Shown: positions 53,299 to 61,085 of the stretch, piece after piece
Position numbering within the stretch: position 1 is the stretch's first letter
Layout of the letters: each line of letters begins with the position of its first letter
Source of the DNA: Oleiagrimonas sp964566965
GTDB lineage: Bacteria; Pseudomonadota; Gammaproteobacteria; Xanthomonadales; Rhodanobacteraceae
Assembly: GCA_964566965.1 (NCBI GenBank)
Contig: CAZMKO010000003.1
Span: forward strand, 6,756 to 70,755
Length of the DNA: 64,000 nucleotides
Direction: 5' to 3'
The notes under the pieces: model-generated
Told to the model about the DNA's origin: nothing
What the model saw: only the letters and a program-made list of their open reading frames with translations
The model's database searches: none
Position numbers and translations under genes: made by a program

Positions 53299-53324
53299 CG
53301 CAACGTTCCCCCCGGAACGAAGGG

Positions 53325-53792
53325 TCATGCAGGTGTGGCACGCAAATCCACGCGCGTGATGAACACACCTTCGGGTTTCAATGCCTGGTTGAGGCGCGAC
53401 TTGAGTTCGAGATTGCGGGCCACCGGATCCAAATCATGGTGGTTCCGGAATCCATCCAGGGCCTGTTCCCGGATGAGGAGGTCGGCGCGGTCGATCACGG
53501 CGTCGGCGCGGATCGGCTCAAGAACCTGCCAATACACCGTGCCACGTACGCGGGAGGCGACCTCGCCCAAGGTTTCGTCCAGCTGCAGGATGCGGCCGGT
53601 AAGGCTGATTTTGTGTGCGATGTGATCGCGCAACGGCACGATCCAGTGCGTCCCCGGCGTCAGCAGCTTGGGCTGGGGGTGGTGACGGCGGTGCAGAGTG
53701 TAGACCTGGCCTTCGGGAATGCGCTTGACTGACAGACCCAGGGTCGTGGCGATGGCACCGAACAGAAAGATGAGGGTGATGGCGGCGGTCAT
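53325..53792 (-). CDS. Small SPFH/Band 7-domain protein
   Basis: 155 residues with an N-terminal membrane segment (AAITLIFLFGAIATTLGLSV) and a stomatin/prohibitin-like segment. KRIPEGQVYTLHRRHHPQPKLLTPGTHWIVPLRD, then KISLTGRILQLDETLGEVASRVRGTVYWQVLEPIRADAVID resembles SPFH beginnings, but is shorter than stomatin-type proteins (about 260). A helical tail with NQALKPEGVFITRVDLR is visible. Probably a membrane-associated scaffold fragment or minimal member. Transcribed with rsmG-parAB only if the hairpin is read through. Start ATG 53792; nothing upstream but the promoter region of the glycan locus. Confidence 0.75.
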   Translation of the reverse strand: MTAAITLIFLFGAIATTLGLSVKRIPEGQVYTLHRRHHPQPKLLTPGTHWIVPLRDHIAHKISLTGRILQLDETLGEVASRVRGTVYWQVLEPIRADAVIDRADLLIREQALDGFRNHHDLDPVARNLELKSRLNQALKPEGVFITRVDLRATPA

Positions 53793-54307
53793 GGTCTGAA
53801 GAATCCGTAACTTGCGGTGTTTTTCTATAGACGCCTTGCAAAAAAGGATACATCCGCTTCATCGCACTTACCTTAATTTTTATTTAACGACAGAAAAAAA
53901 TGCAAGGACTTCGTGCGCCGACATGCATCGATTATCCCGATGTCCTCCGGCATGTGACTTTTGCATACAGGAATGAAAACGTTTACATTGACTCCCGGGC
54001 CGATATGGGCCGCATTCCGCCGGTGGAACGTCTGCATGAGAAAAGCGGCAGGAAAATGTCATGGCGTGGGGTCGGCATGGCACTTCGATGCCGTGCGGCT
54101 TGCGGAAGCCGGTGGCGGTTGTGGACGGGGCTGCCCCATCGTCATGGCGTCCATGGCGTGGGTGCCGACGGCGGGAGCGGATCGGCATCCGGGGGGCGAG
54201 CGGCGTCACCTGCCTGCAGCGCGCGCATGATCGGCAAGCCGGCGACTCGGCCATCCACCCCCACGATGACTGAACTTGAAGCGTATGACGCAAGGCGGGT
54301 TTGAATC
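53793..54307. promoter_or_regulatory. Promoter region of bglX with LacI operator; no gene
   Basis: 515 bases. AT-rich from 53793 to 53900 (promoter of the SPFH gene on the other strand), then a LacI-type operator at 53974-53987. A further 320 bases to the bglX ATG contain no convincing gene: frames here (up to 134 codons) have no ribosome binding site and an odd composition. The long leader could hold post-transcriptional control. Confidence 0.6.
53974..53987. promoter_or_regulatory. LacI-family operator upstream of bglX
   Basis: TGAAAACGTTTACA, a near palindrome around the central CG, identical to the operator at 56737-56750. This sequence type is typical of LacI/CcpA-like repressor sites. 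It is 321 bases before the bglX ATG. Confidence 0.8.
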
Positions 54308-56584
54308 ATGATGTTTGCATCCCTGGCGGCGGCTGCCGCCCTCACGGTGACCGGCGCGGTGACGCCGGCACCGGCTCCCGAGCCACCATCCTCGCTGAAC
54401 GGCCGGGCCATGCACACTTTCGTCGACAAGCTCATGCAGCGCATGACGCGGGAGGAAAAGATCGGCCAGCTCACCTTTCTGGGTGATGATCGCGAAAATG
54501 TCGAGCAGCTCATCCGCGAAGGCCGTGTCGGCGGTGCCAATGGTGTGGTGGTCAACGGCGTGATTGCGGGCAAGCCGGGCTCGGACCTGGCCGATTACCT
54601 GCGCCACCTGCAAGAACTGGCGATGCAGTCGCGGCTGAAGATACCGCTGCTGTTCGCCGGCGATGTCACGCACGGGTTGCGCACCATCTTCCCGGTACAA
54701 CTGGCGCTGGCCGCGACCTGGGATCCGGCGCTGATGCGGCGCGTGCACCATGCCGCCACACAGGAATCCACCGGCGTCGGTGTCACCTGGACCTTCAGCC
54801 CGATGGTCGACATCAGCCGTGACCCGCGCTGGGGCCGCGTGGTCGAAGGCGCCGGCGAGGATCCGTACCTGGGCTCGGTGATGGCCAAGGCACAGGTCGA
54901 GGGTTTTCAGGGCGACGATCTGGCCGCGTCCGGCACCATGATGGCTACCGTCAAGCATTTCGCCGGCTACGGCGCGGTCGAGGCCGGGCGTGACTACAAT
55001 CCGGGATTCCCGGCGTCGCGTCAGTTCCGCGATGTCTACCTGCCACCCTACCAGGCGGCCGTGGATGCCGGTGCGGGTTCGGTCATGCCGGCCTTCATCA
55101 CGCTCGACGGCATGCCGGCCAGCGGCGATCGTGGCTTGCTGACGGACATTCTGCGCAAGCAGTGGGGCTTCAGCGGCCTGACCGTTTCCGACTACGACGC
55201 CATTCCCCAGTTGCAGTTGCAGGGCGTGGCCGCCGATGCTGCCACTTCCGCCCGCGATGCGTTGCATGCAGGCATGGACATGGATCTGCACAGCGGCACC
55301 TATCTCGAACAGTTGCCGAAACTGATGCGCGAGGGGAAAGTACCGATGGCGGAAATCGATGCCGCCGTACGCCATGTGCTGGAGGCCAAGTACCGCCTGG
55401 GCCTGTTCCAGGACCCGTTCCGCTACGGCAAGGACCGGTCACGTGCCAAGCGCATCCTGGCCACGCCGCAACACCGCAAGCTGGCGCGCGAGTCGGCGGT
55501 GGAATCCATGGTGCTGTTGAAAAACGACGACGTGCTGCCGCTGGAAAAGCACGGCCGCATCGCCGTGTTGGGGCCGCTGGCCGACGCGCGGGAAAACCTG
55601 TTGGGCGAGATGCATGCGCTGGGCAAGGCCGACGAAGTCGTGTCGATCCTGTCCGGCATCCGTGCCGCCGTGGGTGACAAGGCCACGGTGGATTACGTCG
55701 AAGGCGTCCGTGTCGCCGGTAACGACACGTCGGGCATCGCCGCCGCCGTGCGCGCGGCCAAAGTCGCCGACGTGGCCGTCGTGGCGGTGGGCGGCGATCC
55801 GTCGATGATCGGCGAGGGCGACAGCCGCGCGCACCTGGGTTTGCCGGGGCACCAGTTGGATTTGGTCAGGGCCGTCCAGGCCACCGGCACGCCGGTGGTG
55901 GTGGTGCTGGCCAGCGGCCGGCCGTTGGCAATTCCATGGGTGGATGACCACGTCGCCGCGATCCTGGATGCCTGGTTGCCCGGCGACGAGGGAGGCAACG
56001 CCGTGGCCGACCTGCTGTTCGGCGACGCCAATCCCTCGGGCAAGCTGCCGATGACCTTTCCGCGTGATGTCGGCCAGGTGCCCCTGTACTACGCGCAACA
56101 ACCCAATCCGCGGCCGCTGAACACGGCGCATCCCGAATACACCTCCCACTACGCCGACATGCCGAACTCGCCGCTGTACCCGTTCGGTTACGGTTTGAGC
56201 TATACGCAATTCGCCTTCGGCCCGGTACAACTTTCCAGCGACCGCCTGACGCCGGATGGCACACTGCAGGTCAAGGTGCGCGTGACCAACACCGGCAAGC
56301 GTCGTGGTGCCGAGGTGGCACAGATGTACGTGCATGATCTGGTTGCCAGCGTCAGCCGGCCGGTGCGTCAGCTCAAGGGCTTCCAGCGTGTCGTCCTGGA
56401 TCCGGGCCAGTCGCGCGAGGTGACCTTCACGCTGACCCCGGCCGACCTGGCTTTCCATCGTGCCGACATGAGTCTGGGCTGGGAGCCGGGCGTGTTCCAG
56501 GTCTTCGTGGGTGGCGATTCGACCGCCACGGACTCGGCGCGTTTCACGCTGGTGGCGGACAGGGCTGCCGCCGAGACCGACTAG
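54308..56584 (+). CDS. bglX: Periplasmic beta-glucosidase BglX (GH3)
   Basis: Exo-acting GH3 enzyme that removes glucose from beta-gluco-oligosaccharides. 758 residues, similar to E. coli BglX (about 765). After a short hydrophobic leader (MMFASLAAAAALTVTGAV, weak n-region) the (beta/alpha)8 domain has KHFAGYG near 216 and the nucleophile Asp295 in GLTVSDYDAI. The second domain begins near 395 and the fibronectin-III-like domain near 620. No linkage can be read from sequence; BglX-type GH3 enzymes of glycan loci include beta-1,2- and beta-1,3-active members. ATG 54308 has an in-frame stop two codons before. The stop codon lies inside an inverted repeat. Confidence 0.93.
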   Translation: MMFASLAAAAALTVTGAVTPAPAPEPPSSLNGRAMHTFVDKLMQRMTREEKIGQLTFLGDDRENVEQLIREGRVGGANGVVVNGVIAGKPGSDLADYLRHLQELAMQSRLKIPLLFAGDVTHGLRTIFPVQLALAATWDPALMRRVHHAATQESTGVGVTWTFSPMVDISRDPRWGRVVEGAGEDPYLGSVMAKAQVEGFQGDDLAASGTMMATVKHFAGYGAVEAGRDYNPGFPASRQFRDVYLPPYQAAVDAGAGSVMPAFITLDGMPASGDRGLLTDILRKQWGFSGLTVSDYDAIPQLQLQGVAADAATSARDALHAGMDMDLHSGTYLEQLPKLMREGKVPMAEIDAAVRHVLEAKYRLGLFQDPFRYGKDRSRAKRILATPQHRKLARESAVESMVLLKNDDVLPLEKHGRIAVLGPLADARENLLGEMHALGKADEVVSILSGIRAAVGDKATVDYVEGVRVAGNDTSGIAAAVRAAKVADVAVVAVGGDPSMIGEGDSRAHLGLPGHQLDLVRAVQATGTPVVVVLASGRPLAIPWVDDHVAAILDAWLPGDEGGNAVADLLFGDANPSGKLPMTFPRDVGQVPLYYAQQPNPRPLNTAHPEYTSHYADMPNSPLYPFGYGLSYTQFAFGPVQLSSDRLTPDGTLQVKVRVTNTGKRRGAEVAQMYVHDLVASVSRPVRQLKGFQRVVLDPGQSREVTFTLTPADLAFHRADMSLGWEPGVFQVFVGGDSTATDSARFTLVADRAAAETD

Positions 56585-56696
56585 GGGCGAGGGGCGACGA
56601 TCCTGTTTCGACACCGGATCCGCAGTCACGAGCCATTGTCCCATACCCGACAGGCCGCCTCGTGATCCGATTTTTGAGTCCCGCCCCTCGCCCCTA
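56582..56696. repeat. 15-bp perfect inverted repeat around the bglX-lacI gap
   Basis: TAGGGGCGAGGGGCG (56582-56596) and CGCCCCTCGCCCCTA (56682-56696) are exact inverses 85 bases apart. The left arm contains the bglX stop codon TAG. The enclosed bases hold a smaller inverted pair around GGATC and CTCGTGATCC. It ends 19 bases before the first LacI operator of lacI. Confidence 0.75.
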
Positions 56697-56714
56697 ATCC
56701 CTACAGAACATGAA

Positions 56715-56728
56715 TGAAAACGTTTGCA
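56715..56728. promoter_or_regulatory. LacI-family operator 1 upstream of lacI
   Basis: TGAAAACGTTTGCA. One base differs from the operators at 53974 and 56737. Its centre is 22 bases from the next operator, two helical turns, so two dimers could bind side by side. Confidence 0.8.
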
Positions 56729-56736
56729 AACCGAAA

Positions 56737-56750
56737 TGAAAACGTTTACA
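56737..56750. promoter_or_regulatory. LacI-family operator 2 upstream of lacI
   Basis: TGAAAACGTTTACA, identical to the bglX operator. It ends 33 bases before the lacI start codon, so autoregulation is likely. Confidence 0.85.
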
Positions 56751-56783
56751 TTGTCTTCAAGCAACGGTGAAGAGGGTGTGCCG

Positions 56784-57842
56784 ATGTCGGTCACGATCAA
56801 GGATGTGGCCAAGGCGGCCGGGGTTTCGGTAGCCTCGGTATCGCGCGTGTTCAACGGTCACGACAACGTGACACGGGATACCTGCGAGCGCATCATGCAG
56901 GCGGCGCGGCAACTGCGTTACATGCCCAACGGCGCGGCGCGCAGCCTGATCACGCGACGCACGCAGACCATCGGCGCACTGCTGCCGGACCTGCACGGCG
57001 CGTTCTTCTCCGAACTGATCCGCGGCATCGACCTGGCCGCACGCGCGCGCGGTCTGCATCTGCTGGTATCCAGTTCGCATGACAATGCCGACGAGGCCGC
57101 CGCCACCCTGCGCACGATGCGTGGTCGCGTCGATGGTCTGCTGGTGATGTCGCCGCATGCCAACCCCGGTTTCCTGTCCGACAACCTGCCGCCGGCCCTG
57201 CCTACGGTGCTGATGAACACCGGCAGCGGCGACGGTCGCCATGCCTGGCTGACCGTGGACAACCACGGTGGCGCCTACGCCATGACCCGGCACCTGATGG
57301 CTGGCGGTCGCCGGCGCATCGCCTTCATCCGCGGCCCCGACAACAACACCGATGCCGCCGAACGCCTGCGCGGCTATCGCGACGCCCTGGGCGAATTGGC
57401 CGACGAGCCCGGCTCGTGCAGCCTGTCCGGCGACTTCCTCGAGGAATCGGGATACCGCGCCGGACGCGCAGTGCTTGGCATGACGCCGCGTCCGCAGGCC
57501 GTGTTCGCGGCCAACGACATGATGGCGTTGGGTTGTCTGTCCGCCTTCAGCGAGGCCGGGGTGCGGGTGCCCGAGGATATTGCCCTGGCCGGTTTCGACG
57601 ACATCCCGATGGCGCGTTACACCACGCCGGCGCTGAGCACGGTGCGCGTGCGCATTGCCGAATTCGGCGCGCGCGCGCTGGAGCGCCTGGTCGAGACGAT
57701 CGAACGCCCGGACGACATGCAAGCCGTCGAACAGCTGATGCCGACCGAACTGGTCATACGGACTTCCTGCGGGGGCGCGGCCCGGGATGCATCACCACCC
57801 GATACCGCGGATTGTCCGCCCACGGACGGGAACCATCCATAA
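56784..57842 (+). CDS. LacI-family transcriptional repressor of the glycan locus
   Basis: 352-residue LacI regulator. DNA-binding HTH and hinge at the N-terminus (VTIKDVAKAAGVSVASVSRVFNGHDNVTRDTCERIMQAARQLRYMPNGAARSL), then a periplasmic-binding-type sensor domain with IGALLPDLHGAFFSELIRGID and the VPEDIALAGFDDIPMARYTTPALSTVRV motif. ATG 56784 is preferred; earlier frames overlap its own operators. Two operators upstream and one before bglX share the same 14-bp sequence, so it probably senses a breakdown product of the imported glycan. It lies 39 bases before the TonB receptor gene. Confidence 0.95.
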   Translation: MSVTIKDVAKAAGVSVASVSRVFNGHDNVTRDTCERIMQAARQLRYMPNGAARSLITRRTQTIGALLPDLHGAFFSELIRGIDLAARARGLHLLVSSSHDNADEAAATLRTMRGRVDGLLVMSPHANPGFLSDNLPPALPTVLMNTGSGDGRHAWLTVDNHGGAYAMTRHLMAGGRRRIAFIRGPDNNTDAAERLRGYRDALGELADEPGSCSLSGDFLEESGYRAGRAVLGMTPRPQAVFAANDMMALGCLSAFSEAGVRVPEDIALAGFDDIPMARYTTPALSTVRVRIAEFGARALERLVETIERPDDMQAVEQLMPTELVIRTSCGGAARDASPPDTADCPPTDGNHP

Positions 57843-57881
57843 CGACAACCGGCCTGATTCCAATGTGAGGGGAGAGTCGCC

Positions 57882-60800
57882 ATGTCACGTCCGAACCCTG
57901 TGCACGGCTGTGTCGATACAGCCCTCCATGCCCGCCGTGGCGCGCCCGCGCGCGGAACTTTCGAAAGTGTCCGGCGTCACCTGCTGGGCTGCCTGATCGG
58001 CGGCGTGCTGGCGGCCGGGGCTGCCGCTCTGCCTGCACCGGCATGGGCGCAAAGCGCCAACGCCACTGTGCGTGGCAAGGGACCACCGAACACCCAGGTC
58101 ACGGCGTTCAATACCGCCACCGGAACGACCCGCAACACGCGTACCGGCGCCGACGGCAGCTACGCGCTGGTCGGATTGCAGCCGGGCACCTACCAGATCG
58201 ACGTCGGGCCGGGGACACGGAAAACGGTGAGACTCACTGTCGCTTCGACCTCGACACTGAATTTCGACGCGGCCACGGCAGCGCCCGCGTCCGGCACCGC
58301 CGATGCGGCCAATCTCAAGGGAGTCACGGTAACCGCGGGCGCGTTGCCCGACGTGGCCACGCCGGAAGTGGGCGAGACCATTTCCCTGCACCAGATCGCG
58401 ACCATCCCGCAAATCTCGCGCAACTTCCTCGAGTTTGCGGACACCGTGCCAGGCATGGTGTTTACAGTCAGCCCCGATGGCAACACCTCCCTGCGGGGCG
58501 GGGCGGAGCGGGACAGCCGAGTCAACGTGTATATCGACGGTGTGGGCCAGAAAAGCTACCTGTTCGGCGGGCCCAGCGGTCAGTTCGCGACACAGGGCAA
58601 TCCGTTTCCGCAATTGGCGATCGGTGAATACAAGGTCATCACCTCCAACTACAAGGCGGAGTACGGGCAGATTTCCAGTGCCGCGGTCACGGCGCAGAGC
58701 AAGTCCGGCACCAACGCATTCCACGGCGAAGTCTTCGACCGATACACCAGCGGCAGTTACCGCGCACGTACGCCGGCCGAAAATGCCGCCAACGAGAAGA
58801 CACCGTCGCAGGAGCGTGAATTCGGTTTCGCCCTGGGTGGGCCGATCGTCAAGGACAAGGCGCACTTCTTCTTCACCTACGAGGGCAAGCGGTTCGATAC
58901 GCCGACGGCGGTGGTGCCGGCCGCCGACGCCGAGCCGGCCATGTCCGGCCTGCCGCCCGAGGTCGCTTCCGAATTCGGCCCGGCCAACCTGAATTTCGAG
59001 CAGAACTATTACTTCGGCAAGGTCGACTGGGAGCCGAGCAACAACGACCGCATCGAGCTGAGCGGCCAGGTGCGCAAGGAAACACAGGTCGGCGGCGTCG
59101 GCAACCAGAACGCGCAGTCGGCCGGGTTCGGCGTGATCAACGACGACAAGCGCTACACCTTGCGCTGGCAGCACAGCGGCGATGCGTATTTCAACGAACT
59201 ACTGCTGTCGTACCAGAACCAGAACTACGCACCGACCGCATTCCATATCGGCAATGGTTCGGTTTATACCTACGAGAACGGGCCGACGCAGACGGCGACC
59301 CTGATCGGCATCGGGGCGGCCGGTTCGCTGGCAACGCAAAGCAAGGGACAGAAGGGCATCTCCATCAAGGACGATCTGACCCTCAATGCATTGCAGTGGC
59401 ATGGCGACCATGTGGTCAAGCTCGGTTTCGTCAAGCGCTTGATTACGCTCAACTCGGCCGATGCCGCCGACCAGAACCCGCAGTTCTATTACAACGTGAC
59501 GCCTGACGGCACCGATGCGCAGCCGTACGAGGTGAAGTTTCCCAAGCCCGTCACCGGCGTCGGCCTGACGCCGACGTTGACCACCCACGACAAGCAGTTC
59601 GGCGCCTATATCCAGGACGACTGGTCGATCAACGACCACCTGATTCTCAACCTCGGCGTGCGCTGGGATTACGAGCGGGCGCCGTCCTACACGGATTTCG
59701 TCACTCCGGCCGCGGTGGTGGACGCGCTCAACAGCCCCAACCCCTATCCGGGCGCGACGCCCGGCGAAACCTACGCCGATGCGTTGGCGAAGGGCGGCGT
59801 CGACATCAACGACTACATCAGCACCGGGCGCAACCGCAGCGCCTACAAGGGCGAGTGGCAGCCACGACTGGGGTTTTCGTACGACATCAACGCGGATCAG
59901 GCGCACGTGATCCACGGTGGTGCCGGCCGTTCCTATGACCGCAACCTGTACAACTACCTGCAGCTGGAAGTCACCAAGGCGGCCCTGCCGCAGTTCGATT
60001 ACTTTTTCCAGGATCCGGCGACCGGAGAGTGCTACCAGGGCAAGACGCCGTGCGTCCCGTTCGATTCTTCCTACCTGGACGGGCTGGACAAGGTGCAGGC
60101 GCTCGCCGAAGCGAATGTCGCAGGCGAGATCGATCTGCTCAACAACCACTTGAAGGCGCCGTATTCCGACCAGTACAGCCTGGGCATGGCCAACCAGATC
60201 GGCGAGTGGCAGACCGATGCCACGATCGCCCGCGTCCTGAGTTATGACGGCTTCGCTTTCACCCTGGGCAACCGCTATCCCGACGGCGATTTCTACCAGG
60301 ACAAGAGCCAACCCTGGGGTCAGCCGCCGCCGGGGGGCTTCGGCAACCTGATCATCGGCAACAACGGCATCGAGACGCGCACGACCCAGGTCCTGCTGTC
60401 GGCCAACAAACCCTACACCAAGGAATCACATTGGGGGGTCACGCTGTCGTACACCTACACCAATGCCAAGCAGAATCGCGATGTCAACGAGCACTACGAC
60501 TTCGACTACGCCACGATCGGGGATTACCCGTTCATTCTCTCCAATGCCGCGGCCAAGCACCGGCTGGTGGCCACCGGGGTGATCGACGGCCCGTGGGGCA
60601 TCACGTTGTCGGCGAAGCTGACCCTGGCGACACCGCTTCCCTACAACGGTTTCGTTTGCTATCCCGACGGCTCGGACCAGCAGTTTCCCAACGGCGGCAA
60701 CTGCAGGGCCTACGGTACCGAGCCCAAAGGCAACGGCAAATTTCTGGTCGGGGGCAAGATTTTCGGGTATCGCAACGTGGACTTCCAGGCCACCAAGCAT

Positions 60801-60989
60801 TTCGATGTCCGCGGACTGGATCTCTACGCACGGTTCGACCTGCTGAACGTGTTCAATTTCCGCAATTATTCCGATCTCGTGTTTCCGTCCAACACCGTCG
60901 GGTCGCTCAGTTCGATCACCTACAACACGCACGGCAACATCACCTATGTGCCGCGTACCATCAAGTTCGAGCTGGGTATGAAATTCTGA
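57882..60989 (+). CDS. TonB-dependent receptor, Oar-like (carboxypeptidase regulatory domain)
   Basis: Outer-membrane receptor that imports a large ligand using TonB energy. 1035 residues. A signal peptide occupies about 30-56 (RRHLLGCLIGGVLAAGAAALPAPAWAQ), then a CarboxypepD_reg domain (58-130, VRGKGPPNTQVTAFNTATGTTRNTRTGADGSYALVGLQPGTYQIDV). A plug-like segment follows (TISLHQIATIPQISRNFLEFADTVPG...NVYIDGVG), and the rest is a long beta-barrel ending in ELGMKF, with a terminal Phe as expected for an outer-membrane barrel. Such Oar-like receptors are common in xanthomonads. The ribosome binding site GAGGGGAGAG precedes ATG 57882. In an operon with lacI upstream and a PF10091 enzyme downstream. 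Confidence 0.93.
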   Translation: MSRPNPVHGCVDTALHARRGAPARGTFESVRRHLLGCLIGGVLAAGAAALPAPAWAQSANATVRGKGPPNTQVTAFNTATGTTRNTRTGADGSYALVGLQPGTYQIDVGPGTRKTVRLTVASTSTLNFDAATAAPASGTADAANLKGVTVTAGALPDVATPEVGETISLHQIATIPQISRNFLEFADTVPGMVFTVSPDGNTSLRGGAERDSRVNVYIDGVGQKSYLFGGPSGQFATQGNPFPQLAIGEYKVITSNYKAEYGQISSAAVTAQSKSGTNAFHGEVFDRYTSGSYRARTPAENAANEKTPSQEREFGFALGGPIVKDKAHFFFTYEGKRFDTPTAVVPAADAEPAMSGLPPEVASEFGPANLNFEQNYYFGKVDWEPSNNDRIELSGQVRKETQVGGVGNQNAQSAGFGVINDDKRYTLRWQHSGDAYFNELLLSYQNQNYAPTAFHIGNGSVYTYENGPTQTATLIGIGAAGSLATQSKGQKGISIKDDLTLNALQWHGDHVVKLGFVKRLITLNSADAADQNPQFYYNVTPDGTDAQPYEVKFPKPVTGVGLTPTLTTHDKQFGAYIQDDWSINDHLILNLGVRWDYERAPSYTDFVTPAAVVDALNSPNPYPGATPGETYADALAKGGVDINDYISTGRNRSAYKGEWQPRLGFSYDINADQAHVIHGGAGRSYDRNLYNYLQLEVTKAALPQFDYFFQDPATGECYQGKTPCVPFDSSYLDGLDKVQALAEANVAGEIDLLNNHLKAPYSDQYSLGMANQIGEWQTDATIARVLSYDGFAFTLGNRYPDGDFYQDKSQPWGQPPPGGFGNLIIGNNGIETRTTQVLLSANKPYTKESHWGVTLSYTYTNAKQNRDVNEHYDFDYATIGDYPFILSNAAAKHRLVATGVIDGPWGITLSAKLTLATPLPYNGFVCYPDGSDQQFPNGGNCRAYGTEPKGNGKFLVGGKIFGYRNVDFQATKHFDVRGLDLYARFDLLNVFNFRNYSDLVFPSNTVGSLSSITYNTHGNITYVPRTIKFELGMKF

Positions 60990-60994
60990 AGTCC

Positions 60995-61034
60995 GCGCTG
61001 CGCCGCTCCACTCTCCAACGTGGCGGCGCGGCGC
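60995..61034 (+). other. Intercistronic hairpin between the TonB receptor and the PF10091 enzyme
   Basis: GCGCTGCGCCGC (60995-61006) pairs with GCGGCGCGGCGC (61023-61034) with one GU wobble. It starts six bases after the receptor stop codon. No T-run, so the hairpin is more likely to stabilise or process the receptor mRNA, giving unequal expression of the two genes. Confidence 0.6.
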
Positions 61035-61085
61035 GCGTGACCACCACGGTGGCCGCGCCACCGGCGTGCAACAGGTTTTGCCGCG

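Noticed and set aside
50600..54000. A parS site for ParB near parAB
   Set aside because: I looked for TGTTTCACGTGAAACA-like palindromes in this stretch and found no convincing match by eye.
53900..54304. 134-codon frame between the SPFH gene and bglX
   Set aside because: It overlaps the LacI operator, has no ribosome binding site, and its sequence is low in hydrophobic residues and high in Gly/Arg with no domain.
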